Assembly: GCA_001643675.2 (NCBI GenBank)
Contig: LSRY02000005.1
Span: forward strand, 1,366,501 to 1,430,500
DNA: 64,000 nucleotides
Direction of reading: 5' to 3'
Source: Monocercomonoides exilis
Lineage: Eukaryota; Preaxostyla; Oxymonadida; Polymastigidae
Shown here one piece after another: positions 47,401-58,299 of the stretch. The notes beneath the pieces were generated by a model, which was not told the DNA's origin, did no database searches, and saw nothing but the letters and a program-made list of their open reading frames with translations. The translations under genes were made by a program, and so were the position numbers. Within the stretch, counting starts at the first letter, position 1; each line of letters opens with the position of its first letter.

Positions 47401-50400
47401 TGTCTTCTTTGTGTTTACAACTATCAATTCCATAAATCGCATTAATTCGTGAATAATGTCCCTCTCGAAGATCAAACTGAAATTGCCTTTCATTGATCTG
47501 TGACGTGATATTGAAACATTCGATGAAAACATCATTTCCAACTTTTGCTGTGTTTGCGCTGAATTTCATTCCCACAAATGTGAAATTAAGAAACCTTGTT
47601 TCCTTTGTTGCTAGATGCACTCCTCCTCCTCTTCCTGTGCTATTGTTGCAGCTGCAATGACTGATTGTTGACTCAATAATCTTCATCGATCCTGAAGCAC
47701 CCAATGTGAAGAATATTGCTCCTCCTTTTTCACTTTCTTCCGCTTTGCCTTCTGTGATGTTGCTCTCATTCACAGCCAAACAAATCTTTTTCTCACTCTT
47801 TGATTCCAAAATGCTTGCTCCATTGTCAGTTCTCTTCACTCCTGAAAATGATGATTTCTCGATCTCAAGATTTACAACATCTTCACTTCCTTCATTTATC
47901 TTCAATCCTGCTTCAGATTTCTTGATTGATAAAATGCATCCTCCACTTTCATTCAATGATTTCACATGAACATTCACCAAATGGCAAACAATTCCAGAAT
48001 CGTGAATGGTAAATATACTGTTTCCAACATTGCATGATTCCATCGACAAATCATTCACTTCCACAGTTCCTCCAATCGCATCCACAAATACGCAATCAAA
48101 TCCATTGTTCACTCTTGCTGCTGAATGGAATGAGCATCCAGTTATTTCCAACTCACCAGCTTTGTTTGAAATAACAGCATTGAATGAGTTATCGAATCCC
48201 GATGCAAGTTGAAGTTTGATGTTTGTCAATTCAAGATGAATATTATTTTCCATGAAATATTCCAGTTGACTTCCAACTGCCTTTTCAAAATTCAATATCG
48301 CTTTCACATTCTCTTCTCCCATCTTTACACTTTTTTTGATCTGATAATTGGACACATTGAATGAATCTTGAAAAACAGTTGATCCTTCAATCTGAATTGT
48401 TTTCTTTCCAATCTCCTTTTCCATGTTTTTCATCCCTTTCCACATCGTGAAGCAAGGCTCTTCTTCACTTCCACATCGTGCAACATCAAATCCACTCGAT
48501 GAGATAAATATTTCAAATGAGCTGTATGGAATCAGAAACATGAACAAATCTTTTTCTTGGTAATTGTTATCACTTCCAACAAATAGAGTCATATCATCCT
48601 TCATTGAAGAATAATCGAACTTGAATGAATCATTTGTGACTGTTTTGTTCAGATCAGCTACTGAAATGAACATATTCTTTCCGATTGCTGCCTTGTTGTT
48701 TTCAAATGTTACGCCAGCTTCAAAAATAAATGGATTTTCATTCAAACAATTTTGGCAATCCAAATACAAGAATCCTCCTTTTCCATTGTTCTTTAAAAGC
48801 GAACAAGATGATGCATTTGTCGATTTGATATCCAGTTTTTCATTCCCTTGCAATGTCACTTTTGCAACACCTCCTTCTTCTCTTTCGATATTTTCAATAT
48901 TCGAAAAGTTGCTGCTTTCAAACAAAACGGAAGAAGATATCATCAATGGAGATTCACCAAATGAGGAGTCATCCAAACTGCATCCTTCCATTGTGCAATT
49001 CAACAGTTTCACTCTGAATTCGTCTTCGCTCTCTCCTTCATTCATATTTCCTGATGAAGGAGAAATCGAAAACAGCGCAACTGATGATTTCACATCTGAA
49101 ATTGTGACAAACTCCAGCTCAACCATCTTTCCTGTTGATTTGATCAAGGAAAATCCAATTGTGTTCTGCTTCCCTCCAATCACGCTGATAGCACAGTTCT
49201 TCATGTGCAACTCTCCATTTTGAGTGGTTGATTCGATCACCGATGTGATTGTTCTGTTAAAACTTGATGGAACAATAATCCCAATAAATTCCATTTCTGT
49301 CACCAATGTTGATTTCAGAATACATTCTTCAGAACCACTCGCTTCCCTTTGGCATTCGATTTCCACAATTGTCTCGGATTTTGCTTTCACATTCATTCCT
49401 CCAACATCCAAGCATCCTGTTACAGATGAATTTGAACACACAATAATCTCCTGTTTAATATTCAGCGTTCTCTTCAAACGCCCCATCCCATAATTCACAT
49501 TCAAACATGGAGCCTTTTCCAGCCCACAATACACTTCCTCCACTCCAGATGTTCCATCCACATACACCGAATCAGAAGTATATCCGTCCAGAAATATAAA
49601 CAGGTTCACATCCCAATCCCTAAACATTTGAGTTCTGTCATGCCCAATAACTGAGTTGTCTTTTTCAGTGATGCTTCTCATGAAGGCGAACAAGGGTTCC
49701 CTTACAGAAGCGACAAGGGATTCGCACACAAAATACACATCTCTTCCGACACAGGCCTTGTTGGCTGAAAACACCACATTCATCATGGAAAAGGAGGATT
49801 CTGACACTTCTGAATCATCCTTGTACTCGATCATGAGAGCACCGCCTTTTCCTCCAGAACTCGTCTCCTCGCTCACACAACAGCTGGAGAAATTTGTGTC
49901 ACTTACTGAAAACGAGTTGGCAGAGGCAGATGAGGCAAATGAAATGCACCCGCCATTGGTGGCAGTCTGTTGGCTGAACTGTTCTGAGTTGATGTTGGTG
50001 ATGGTGCAGTTGGCGAGGGAGAGGGAGAGGGCAGGGGAGGTGGCAGAGGAGAGGACACAGCTGGTGGGGGAGGCAGTGGAGGTGATGTGAATGATGTTGG
50101 AGGAGTTGAGGGTGAGGGGAGCTGTGAGGGAGGTGAGGTGGAAGATGCTTTGGCTGTTAAGGGCGAGACTGGTGATTGCTGTGTGGTTGAGGGCGAGGGA
50201 GCCAGCAGTGAGGAAGAAGAGGGGCGTGGTGATTGATGATGAAGATGAGGTTGTTCCAGTGATGGTGGTTGTGTTGAGATTGAGGGAAGGGGAGTTACCG
50301 GAGAGGTGGAAGAGGATGGGTGCGATTTGATTTGATGAGTTGTGGGAGATGGCGAGGGCAGAGACTGTGAGTGAACCCTGAGTCTGTTGGAAGAGGGCAG

Positions 50401-52561
50401 ACGAGGCAGATGGATCTGGCGAAGAAGATGTTGATAATGATAATGAGGATGAAAATGATAATGTTGATTGTGATGACTGTGAATGTGAGTTTGATGGCTG
50501 GGGAATGCCACTGGAGGCAATGATGGTGGAATCTGTTCCATTTCCTGTGATTTTGATGCAAGAAGCGATGAAGGTGAGTGTTTGATTGGGGACAAATGTT
50601 GAGGCGAGGAGAGTGATAGAAGCTTCTTTGAACAAGCAAAACCCACAGATTGCATACTCAATCGTTGCACATGGAGAATGCTGAGGTGTGCCACAGCCAT
50701 CAACATCAATACCGCTTTTGGAAACGATTCTGCTCTGGGAGATGAATGGGAGCCAGCTGTTGTACTCAGAGTTTGTTGCAGTTTCATTATTCCACACTCT
50801 ATATTCCAGGGTTGTTGATCCACAGTTCTCGAATGGGGATTGAGTGATATTACTTCCACTGAAGAACACATCGTTTCCTCTTCCATTCGTAGCAGTGTTT
50901 CCATCGAAGAAGCAGAATTTGATGAATTTTATTTCATTCATCCAAGAGTAAGTTCCATCAAAGTATATTCCGGCACCGCCCCATGAGGTTGATGAAGTTA
51001 ATTTGTTATTGATGAACTGACACTCAACAACAAAAAATTGACTTAGTTTATTTTGTGGAGGCCAATGAAATGTGAGAGAACCAGCTGCATCACCACCAGT
51101 ATTTGCAATGCACTTGCATTTTGCAAACAAGAATTGGCCATTTGAGGGAAAATCACCTGTACAAAAATACCAACCAGTTCCACACCAATTTGTTATTTTA
51201 CAACTTTCCGCTCCGTTTTCTGAAATGCGATAAATTGAATTTGATCGAGGAGAATCAATGCAAGCTGCTCCTCCATGCAACGCCGAACAGATTGTGAAAT
51301 TGGATTTTGTGATATCAATTTTTAACAAATATCCACAATATAACGCTCCACCATGATCGCTTGTTGAACAATTGTTGAATGAACAAGAAGTGATTTCGAG
51401 ATTTGTATTTTCGCATTTAACATAAAGTGCTCCGCCCCAATCACTTCCACTGTTTGAATTATTCCATTCGCACCATTCAAAGCGATGACTGTTTGCATCG
51501 AACGAGTCCAATCTTCCAGGTTTCGCTCTTTGAGTTTCAGTTCCAACATGCACCACGGGGCCATTTGATAAAGAGCGTGTTTGGTGAAGAAAAGAGGAGT
51601 TGAAGGCAGAGAGAGAAGTTGTTGGGCTGTTGAGGTCGGGGAGGATGGCACCATCGATGGGGTTGTGAGTGTGTTGGAAGATGGTTGAGTGAATAGAGAG
51701 AGAGGAATGAAGAGAGAAGGAAGGGGTTGTGTTTGTGCTTGTGGTTGTGGTGTTTGTGTTTGTGGTGTTTGTGTTTGTGGTGTTTGTGTTTGTGGTGTTT
51801 GTGTTTGTGGTGGTGGTGAATGAGTTGTGTGTGTGTGTGGGTTTGGCAGGAATGGTGTATGTGGATTGTGGCGCAGTGGTGATGTTTGTGAAGAGTGTGC
51901 CCGAGAGATGGAGATCGAGGTGGATTTGAAGATGACGATAGAGAAGGGAAGAAGAAGAGGATGATGAAGGAGAAAAAAGGAAGGAATTGTGGAGGGAGAT
52001 GAAAGAGGAGAAAAAAGAATGAGAGATTGAGAAGGATGCGAGGATTGGTAAGTTGGCATTTTGGAGTAGATTTTGAGGAAGTGAGAAGAGAGGGAAGGAG
52101 AGGATGGCTGGTTGAGGGATGGTGAAGGAGAAGTTGGTGAGAGAGAGGGAGCTGTGAGAAGTGAGGAAAAGTGAGTGGCTGGCATCTGTGTGAATTCGAC
52201 AGAAAGAGGAGAAAATGGTGCATGATGAGTGATTTTGTGCAGCGAGGAACGCACAGCCACTGAGAGGTTCCATGGCGAGATCGCTCACACACAACGAGGC
52301 GTTGATGATATTCGCACTTGTTCGAGCACAACTGACACGATCGCCTGATGAAAATATGACTTTTGCTGCACCTATGCCATTTTTATTGTAGTATTTGTTG
52401 CTGCTGTTTTTAACGCTGATCGTGCTTTCTGGCATCTCCCAATTCATTTCTTGTTGATGTTGATTTTCTGCAATGCCTCTGTCATTGCAGCAATTGAAAA
52501 CAACAAATACCAGAGCAATAATATTTATTGAAGTTTTTGCGCTAGTGGAGAACCTCGCCAT
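44417..52561 (-). CDS. Giant beta-helix surface protein with pseudokinase-like tail (copy 2)
   Basis: Single open exon, 2714 residues, starting MARFSTSAKTSINIIALVFV, a signal peptide. The ectodomain has beta-helix style repeats (GGALYVKCENTNLEITSCSF-type rungs) and four CG-x-PC markers near 50690 (GCGTPQHSPCATIEYA), 49520 (YCGLEKAPC), 48465 (RCGSEEEPC) and 47315 (QCGTNTLPC), so modules are about 1.1 kb. Near the N-terminus is a Thr-Asn pentapeptide repeat and a Ser-rich stretch. One membrane span (WPLIVVILAVLFLIVLIGFI) lies near 45760-45840. The cytoplasmic tail matches copy 1 almost residue for residue over SLCPTTSSMSNLVDAMACSS and SLKEREQTAAQILFWVAN, and ends with RWKAPELL, VVFSIGMMLWECL and EESRPML. 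Glycine loop, VAIK, HRD and DFG motifs are missing, so it is a predicted pseudokinase fragment. Unlike copy 1 no 5' intron is needed. Function unknown; cell-surface recognition is an inference. Confidence 0.87.
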   Translation of the reverse strand: MARFSTSAKTSINIIALVFVVFNCCNDRGIAENQHQQEMNWEMPESTISVKNSSNKYYNKNGIGAAKVIFSSGDRVSCARTSANIINASLCVSDLAMEPLSGCAFLAAQNHSSCTIFSSFCRIHTDASHSLFLTSHSSLSLTNFSFTIPQPAILSFPLFSLPQNLLQNANLPILASFSISHSFFSSFISLHNSFLFSPSSSSSSSLLYRHLQIHLDLHLSGTLFTNITTAPQSTYTIPAKPTHTHNSFTTTTNTNTTNTNTTNTNTTNTNTTTTSTNTTPSFSLHSSLSIHSTIFQHTHNPIDGAILPDLNSPTTSLSAFNSSFLHQTRSLSNGPVVHVGTETQRAKPGRLDSFDANSHRFEWCEWNNSNSGSDWGGALYVKCENTNLEITSCSFNNCSTSDHGGALYCGYLLKIDITKSNFTICSALHGGAACIDSPRSNSIYRISENGAESCKITNWCGTGWYFCTGDFPSNGQFLFAKCKCIANTGGDAAGSLTFHWPPQNKLSQFFVVECQFINNKLTSSTSWGGAGIYFDGTYSWMNEIKFIKFCFFDGNTATNGRGNDVFFSGSNITQSPFENCGSTTLEYRVWNNETATNSEYNSWLPFISQSRIVSKSGIDVDGCGTPQHSPCATIEYAICGFCLFKEASITLLASTFVPNQTLTFIASCIKITGNGTDSTIIASSGIPQPSNSHSQSSQSTLSFSSSLSLSTSSSPDPSASSALFQQTQGSLTVSALAISHNSSNQIAPILFHLSGNSPSLNLNTTTITGTTSSSSSITTPLFFLTAGSLALNHTAITSLALNSQSIFHLTSLTAPLTLNSSNIIHITSTASPTSCVLSSATSPALSLSLANCTITNINSEQFSQQTATNGGCISFASSASANSFSVSDTNFSSCCVSEETSSGGKGGALMIEYKDDSEVSESSFSMMNVVFSANKACVGRDVYFVCESLVASVREPLFAFMRSITEKDNSVIGHDRTQMFRDWDVNLFIFLDGYTSDSVYVDGTSGVEEVYCGLEKAPCLNVNYGMGRLKRTLNIKQEIIVCSNSSVTGCLDVGGMNVKAKSETIVEIECQREASGSEECILKSTLVTEMEFIGIIVPSSFNRTITSVIESTTQNGELHMKNCAISVIGGKQNTIGFSLIKSTGKMVELEFVTISDVKSSVALFSISPSSGNMNEGESEDEFRVKLLNCTMEGCSLDDSSFGESPLMISSSVLFESSNFSNIENIEREEGGVAKVTLQGNEKLDIKSTNASSCSLLKNNGKGGFLYLDCQNCLNENPFIFEAGVTFENNKAAIGKNMFISVADLNKTVTNDSFKFDYSSMKDDMTLFVGSDNNYQEKDLFMFLIPYSSFEIFISSSGFDVARCGSEEEPCFTMWKGMKNMEKEIGKKTIQIEGSTVFQDSFNVSNYQIKKSVKMGEENVKAILNFEKAVGSQLEYFMENNIHLELTNIKLQLASGFDNSFNAVISNKAGELEITGCSFHSAARVNNGFDCVFVDAIGGTVEVNDLSMESCNVGNSIFTIHDSGIVCHLVNVHVKSLNESGGCILSIKKSEAGLKINEGSEDVVNLEIEKSSFSGVKRTDNGASILESKSEKKICLAVNESNITEGKAEESEKGGAIFFTLGASGSMKIIESTISHCSCNNSTGRGGGVHLATKETRFLNFTFVGMKFSANTAKVGNDVFIECFNITSQINERQFQFDLREGHYSRINAIYGIDSCKHKEDTDLIDFVTIHQSDTIIVSSVSGSDERQCGTNTLPCYSIDYGLMHLTSDFMSVMIVVAESVIGEEINLEEMSLSSRNRENCEVEVKSNIGKTRSVLVTTTGTVSLVRVNFVFDSNFISSHESLISPEGEILEIMNCSFTTKQLTEGENVVFANIPFHIFNMAKGELQLMECKVNNLILHKSALYLSSPLPSVIDSLTICNSTIETSLIEINECGQLTIKDFNTENITVEGNEESLISCLAMKKAVQLTNCTMGGINSQTTKGKLMKVEDCVDVEIDNCIFDGSSNKRNEQTFNEGEEMCRWDGSLVNIVRSSVMMKDTTLSNSAEGGITMSGGEMIVNDGRFENNNPTFEGYPSLRRNIICSDSGTLNVRSLKGGDGVLPNTSLWMLNDGCSFEGIVSERDSSFFIPVLESVEAKEEANRMKLTFKGLLLVPCNLTFSIVKRKGEEKEIEKYDFDENRFLSEKEVEGSVAKDLISSCGNEIEVSVHILFGDAENPSSTNSFILKNRSEVEPKGDERNVEGGKEGKSIWPLIVVILAVLFLIVLIGFILFVVRWKKAKERTEELEEIVNDTVKKDPKLIEMVTMEMSPEEQWRRAEREAEKKNEERIKKRINGKEMVHSESEEYLLSESGSTEYILGKDSDKIPEWMLEKADEKEEEEETRKRSPSPSISSTSTTDSDSTFVRGESLCPTTSSMSNLVDAMACSSPHEKLIVDLRDSLFMLLHGRNEKKEMAIGSLKEREQTAAQILFWVANGALHSFDEMENPLSSLANLSPHIVLFSEHMVICIAMHSDCSSDDSSDSSSISSLTIVSSSSNISLMSERFTDSPPPSSAFEDDENTRKEFLRWKAPELLMNKKMGATKESVVFSIGMMLWECLTLQIPFGDYEGEVAGQKIANDERPDMSIITGSSLKEIVKKCMLNDEESRPMLTHLKREFFEKFPAGATMITMTDAIRIEESSSENDGHGSTEDGSELISLADDVSSKMKDEEQRQDVSVKI
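51735..51815. repeat. 15-bp minisatellite coding Asn-Thr repeats
   Basis: Tandem GTGTTTGTGTTTGTG-type units inside the second giant gene. Read on the minus strand they give repeated N-T-N-T-T, a likely O- and N-glycosylated spacer. A 15-bp unit keeps the frame, so length variation is tolerated. Confidence 0.8.
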
Positions 52562-53142
52562 GGAAGAAGATGAAAGAAAAAACTGAAAATAAAAATTCCT
52601 GCGCCCAATATATTTTATAATCGCAACTTAATTTGAATTAAAAAATTCAAATTTTCAGTGGATTCAGAAGTTATCATAAATTTATAAGAATTTGATATAA
52701 TCTTTTTTGTTTCAAATAAGTTTTTTGGTTTATTTTTTATGTATTCACATTTTTTCTGAAATAAACTTGTTTTGTGCATTTTCTGAAAATTAATTATTCT
52801 TCCATATTTCTGAAGTTTTTATAAAATAAGTGACATTATCTTTTTAATCTTTATTTTAATTGCCGTTTGTTTTTTGAAGAATAACAAAATAAAATTGATT
52901 TTGCTGAAAAAAATCAATAATTTTCGTTCTTCTCTTCTTTTGGGGGAAAAAAGAGAAATTACTTTTGAAAAAATAATTTCGCAACAGTTTGTGAATGAAT
53001 AATTATTAAGAATCAAATCTTAAAGCTGATGTCTAAATATTTCTGAAATTGTTTTTTTAAATCTTTGAAAGGTATTACTATCTTTCGAAATAATCTGCAA
53101 AAGAATTATTTCCAAAAGTTTTTGATGAAAGTTTTTATTTAT
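52562..53142. other. Upstream region of giant gene 2
   Basis: About 580 bp, AT-rich; promoter of the minus-strand giant gene is expected here. An ATTT tetramer run sits at about 53138-53158. No other element is recognised. Confidence 0.4.
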
Positions 53143-54540
53143 TTATTTATTTATTTTTAAATTTTTGTTCACACACTTTTTTGTCAATACAGAAAAATGC
53201 ATTGAAATTTTTTTTGTTTGTAATTTGAAGTGAAAAAAAATATAAATATAAATATAAATATAAAAATTGTCTAGAAAAATGCACACTTTAATTATGAAAT
53301 TTGTGGAATTTTTGGTGATCATTACCTTCCACGTGAAACTGCACGGAATGAACAGCAGACCTACAAAAACATAATCAAAGTTATCTCCATTCTGTGTCGA
53401 GTTGAATGCAAGGAGAATTGGCTCAAAACGAAAGCTGAACGACGAAGCAAATGCTGTGGAGTGTGTTCTAACTCCGTCATTTGCCTCTGATGCTCCCTTT
53501 GTCAGTGTGCAGTCTGTGTTCTCCAGCCAGAAGTTGCTGCCTCCTGTCGCAGACCCATCCCCGCCTGCTGGTGGATACAGCGTCAGCGCTGCTTCGTCTC
53601 TGCAGCGCACGTTTTTGCGGAACCAAAGTCAGTTTGGGTCTTTTGGATCGTTGTTCAAGAAATTCATCTCGCGCAGTGTGATTGAACCGCCAGACACAAA
53701 CAGAGCACCTGCACTGCAATTGGCAAAGATGGTGTAATTCATCGAAGTGGAACAGTCTTTCAGCTTCATAAATCCTGTCTCCCACGAGCAGGCATATGTC
53801 TCATCGCTGTCTCCTTCGCCTTCTTCGTTTGTCTTCTTTGATGCTCTAATGAGTATTTTTAACATTAATTGAATAAAAATTTTAAAAAGAATTAAAATAC
53901 AATAATCAAATAAAATAATAAAAATAAAATACCTTTCATCGGATTGATTCTTGCTTTCAGCAAGAACTACGCTAAATGTGCAATCTGTCAAGATGACCTC
54001 ATAATTCGCAACTGAAACTGGCAGAATTCGACGTCTGAGTCTGCTGCCGGATGCAAAGAGCAATTCGAAATGTTGACTTTGTTGAAGAATATGGAACTTG
54101 TTGGCTCATTCGAAGGTTTGCTTTGATTGCTGTTGTCTTCCCAATTCATTTCTCCGAATGAAGACTTTTTGCTGAAGGACTTTGGCAGCACTCGAAACGC
54201 ACTTGACGCTGAAGAATCCATTCCATCAACAATTCCGCCTTCTTTCGTGATGTTTATGTTTGTGAAATTGCAAAATGAAAGCGTCAGATTAGCTTGGCTC
54301 GAGAGCTTAATGAACGATGTTTTCTCCAACCACAAATCCTTCACTGCGCAGTCTGTAAGTTCAAGTGAGCCAGAAGCCATGTTGATCACATTGAAGTTCA
54401 GTGACGTGTTTGTGGCATACTCAAAGCCACGAGAAAAGAGACACCCAACAAAACTCAGCAATCCGCTGCTTCCCTTGAATATCTCGCTCTGAGAAGATCT
54501 CAGCGGAACTGAAGAAACAAAATAGATCAGAACAAAGAAG
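53143..54540 (-). pseudogene. Broken partial paralogue of the giant beta-helix genes
   Basis: Minus-strand sequence matching the membrane-proximal stalk of the giant genes: LSFVGCLFSRGFEYATN, MASGSLELTDCAVKDL, CSWETGFMKLKDCSTSMNY, SGGSITLREMNFLNND and LFIPCSFTWKVMI (compare LLLVPCNLTF in copy 2). A plausible intron (GTATTT to TTAG, about 53847-53932) is still present. Breaks include a frame change around 54040-54060 and an in-frame TGA at about 53630 between NNDPKDPN and LWFRKNVRC. The order of motifs is preserved, but the signal peptide, upstream modules, membrane span and kinase-like tail are all missing. An acceptor-like TTTCTTCAG at the 5' edge suggests it was once an internal exon. Confidence 0.7.
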
Positions 54541-54748
54541 ATAATTACAAAGATTTATTTTCATGATCAAATTATCGATAAAAGCAAAATTTTTAAACAA
54601 ATTTATTCTATTTCATGGGCAATGTTATGGGATCAAAAAACGGTTAAAAAGTTTAAAAAATTAAAAAAATCAATTTCATTAAGAAAAGATTAAAAACAAA
54701 ATTAATATATTCAATTAAAAAATTTCACAGAAAATCACAAAAGAATTT

Positions 54749-54819
54749 GCGGTAGCTGGGATTCGAGCCCAGGTTATCACGGCCACAACGTGAAGTACTA
54801 ACCACTATACTACTACCGC
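54749..54819 (-). tRNA. tRNA-His (anticodon GTG)
   Basis: On the minus strand a complete cloverleaf folds: acceptor stem GCGGTAG/CTACCGC, D-arm with AGTGGTTAGTA, anticodon stem TCACG/CGTGA around loop TTGTGGC (anticodon GTG), and T-arm CTGGG/CCCAG with TCGAATC loop. No intron and no encoded CCA, as in eukaryotic nuclear tRNAs. The base before the acceptor stem is A, so the usual G at position -1 of tRNA-His would have to be added after transcription. The internal B box (GGCTCGAATCC) is one base from consensus. Confidence 0.95.
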
Positions 54820-55819
54820 TCGTTAGAAAAGAAAATTTTGTCTATTTAATTTAAATATAATATTTTATTATTTGATTATTGTTTAAATAATGATCAATAT
54901 CAAATAATTGAAATGTGGACATGTGCGGGAAATTTTATATTGTTATGAAAAAAACTGTAATTCATTCCAAAATTTTTCAGCAATCGTATCATTAAAAATT
55001 AACCGTAACAATGCAAAAAATTACAAAGAAATTCAAAAATTGAGAAAATATTTTGAAAATATCGAATGGAACATAATTCATAAAGTTAAATATTTTGTCT
55101 CTTGTGATAAATAATTGGAAATATTTTATAATATTTTTGAGAAATAATTATTTGTGAAAGGAATTCCAGTTGATTGGACGAACTATTTCACATTACGATT
55201 TTTGTTCCATTCAATTTTTTGTTGAGTTTTTCTCATTAAATATAATTTGCAATATTTCTTTTTTTTATAGAAAAAGAATGTGAGACTTATTATGACATGA
55301 TCTTTGAAAAAGTCTGAAACAAATAATTGCTTTTTTCATAAATGCAAAAAATTTGCGCCAAATTGAAAATTTCAAGATTATTGTTAAATTTTGCCTCATA
55401 GAGTGTTCATATTTTATTTTTCCAATTAAAAATTAATGAAAGAAAATATAATACATGGTTTAAATTTTAACTTAAAAATTTAAAAGTGGAATAAGATAAA
55501 TAACAGAATTAACATCGGTAATTCACAGATAAAAAACAGAATCATAAGTATTATCTGAAATATACAAAAACATTCCTGACTGAAATTTTTCTTTCGTAAA
55601 AATCTCAATTCATCATTTGGTCAAAAAAAGATATATAAATAAATAAAAAGGCAGATCCTCAATAAATTTTAATTTCACATAAGCTTTATTTCTGTTAATA
55701 AAAGTAATAAAGGATCTTCAACATTAAAAATATAATCAGAGATAACAACAATTTCATACAAAAAGATAAATGTTTGTTTTCCTTTCCTTTCTTCTAATTC
55801 TTCTTCTTCCTCCTCCTCA
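54820..55819. other. Intergenic, no gene recognised
   Basis: 1 kb of AT-rich DNA between the tRNA and the 3' end of the next minus-strand gene. No domain-bearing frame or repeat family is seen. Confidence 0.6.
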
Positions 55820-58299
55820 TTAATCATCCAAATCTGGTAGTTTGTGGGTTATCATAATCACTAAATCAAACAGCCCTTCTTCTTCCAGAAATCTCATCGA
55901 CTCCTTGCACACTTCTAGTGACATTATTTTTGTTCGTATTTCTTTCCTTTTCTTCTTTCTCTTTCTCGTCATTTCTTTCTCCGCTTTCATTTGCTTCCGC
56001 TCTTCCCTCATCCTCTCCTTCTCTTGCTGCATATCTTTTATCTTCTTTCTCTTTGTATTAACACTCCCAATTTGTGCAGTCATTCCCTTCTGCGCCAATA
56101 TTTCATTTATTTCATCAGTTTTCTCAGAAAATTTTTGTGAGTTAATTAAATACTCCTTCCTTCTCTTTCGCTTCTTGTCGTCTGATTCGCTGTCATCGGC
56201 GGTTCTATTGTTGCTGCCTTCATGTTCCGTCGTTGTCTCTTCCTCTGCCAATGCAGCCGAAATATCTCTTAAAGATTTCCTTCTTCGCTTTAACAACCGA
56301 TCCCACAATTCCTCCGCCCAGGAAATACTTTCGTTGTATTCAGAAAAAATGCTCTCATTAAATGCATATGAACAGAACATCTTTAAAATCCTTGTTCTTC
56401 CAATCCATTCCACAACATCTTTATCGCGTCCTCTTTTTATAACATTGCATAATATCGCATGCATCAATCCTTTGAATCGTGTAAACATTTGCTTTTGCTC
56501 AAAAAGTTTCGTAAGCATTGACACAAATCCAGGAATGTGATACAACACTGGAAAATATGTTCTGCAAGGAGGTCCACTTCTTCGTTGGGCAATGCTGTTG
56601 TTCAAAGCATCTTTGAAATGCACATCCTTTTCATTGTCCTTGCTCTTCCTTTGTTTGCAGCTCTTTTTCTTTTTCGTTCTCTTTTCGCTAGAATCTGATT
56701 TTCTTTCTGCCTCATTTCCTTTTTTGGATTCAGCACAGCTACTTTCATTGATGCATTCCCCTGGTTCCGTTTCTTGTAGTTCTTCCGCGTTTGATGAAGG
56801 GAAACAATCAGCTAGATCTTCCTTCAATGCACGTTCAAGGTAGAAATCTTCAATTAGATCACTTTCAAAATCAAATTCAAAAAAGACTTCCAGCAACTGC
56901 GTTGTTTCGCAAATAAGATGGTCAGCTGCAGATTTTTCAAACCTTAAGGAAACAAGAATTAAGATGTAAATCACATGAAAAAAAAATAACAAGATTCATG
57001 AAAAGAATATAATTTTTCGTATTGTTTACAAAATAAAGTCAAAAAATAATAATAAACAATTATATACATAAAGTTAAACAGTTTGAAATCTAATATTCTT
57101 GAATTTCCATTTAGACCAAATTCATGCTCCACTGTGCATACCATGTTTGAGGCTTCTCCACAAAATAAACAGGCGATTCGATGCATTCCGATGGCCATTG
57201 GCAAAACTTCGGATGGTTCGATGGGAAAGGTGAGGAAACAGGAGGATAAAACCCGGGATCCAAAGGCATGGAAGGTAAAGCCTGAAACTTTTGTTGGAGT
57301 GAACTCGAACAGATAGCAGAAGCAGAGGTTGAAGCAGAAGCATCCGAAGGAGATGACGATGGCAGGTGCATAGCAGAGTAACAGCTTGTATCATTAATTA
57401 GAAAAGATGGATAGCTATTTATGAATGGAACTAGAATTTCTGCAATGTTTGTTTCCAGGTTCAATAGCTCCAAAACTCTTGAATTCAAGAAAACAAACGA
57501 ATGTATAACATGAACAGCTTCAGAGACAACGTTCACACATGGATGATACAAAAATGGGATGACGCGTCGCGCAACATGCTCGTGATTTATTAATGCAATT
57601 ATAACTTTAAGATTCAAATAAAATTTCGTAATATCATTGATTACATATTCAGAATAATATTTAATTGGATCGTGTTTTTAATTCACCGAGAGAACACACA
57701 AATAAGTACTATATAAAAAAGGTCCTTTTAACAGATAGCAAACCTTCTCTACCTGAACCTTCAATTATGCAAGCCAGCGCATATAACAACTGCCCAGCTT
57801 CTGCATAATACTCTTCTGACAATGCCTTTCTTTCCGCAATATCCAATAATTCTGGAACCAAAGAATGTCTCTCATTAGGACTTAATTTTGAATATTTCAG
57901 ATAAGCAAAAAATGCATGAATTGCGTTTTCATGGGCAGATTCAGACATTGTTTCCATTTGACATAGAGAAAGTAAAGAGTTTCTCATTTTCATAGAAATA
58001 TTCTCTTCAAAACTATAAAATTCATTATGACAGTCCCACCATGTGTCAGTGCTTCCCCAAAATAGTTGTTGCTTTACAATCCTTATAATTTGCTCTTTCA
58101 TTTCTAAAGGAAGTTCCAATGCCTTCTCCATTAAATTGTGTATTACGGTACTAAATCTAAGAAATATATTGTACTCGAGTAAACTTGCATTAAACTTGCT
58201 TGTAAGCTTGTCAAATTCGTCAATATCATTTGAACAATAAGAATTATCTTCGATTTTCTTTAGCAGAACTGTTAGAGGAATTAGTTTGTTAGCAGTCAT
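55820..58299 (-). CDS. Unrecognised helical-repeat protein with basic coiled tail
   Basis: Three exons in transcript order: 58299-57744, 57604-57142, 56942-55820, phases 1 and 2 closing exactly, giving 713 residues. Donors are GTTTGC and GTATGC and acceptors AAG. Exons 1 and 2 read like alpha-helical ARM/HEAT-type repeats (LLDIAERKALSEEYYAEAGQ, VIIALINHEHVARRVIPFLY, EAVHVIHSFVFLNSRVLELL). A Ser/Pro-rich linker follows. The last exon has another helical block (FPVLYHIPGFVSMLTKLFEQ, FKGLMHAILCNVIKRG) and then a Lys/Arg/Glu-rich coiled region (KERMREERKQMKAEKEMTRK) before the end LPDLDD. This layout could fit a scaffold or phosphatase regulatory subunit, but I recognise no signature and give no function. 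No signal peptide or membrane span; basic clusters could act as nuclear signals. Confidence 0.72.

Noticed and set aside
49903-52331. Ser/Pro/His-rich frames of 260-333 codons on the minus strand overlapping giant gene 2
   Set aside because: They are alternative-frame shadows of the Ser-rich and Asn-Thr-repeat parts of the 2714-residue frame, which has signal peptide and family motifs.
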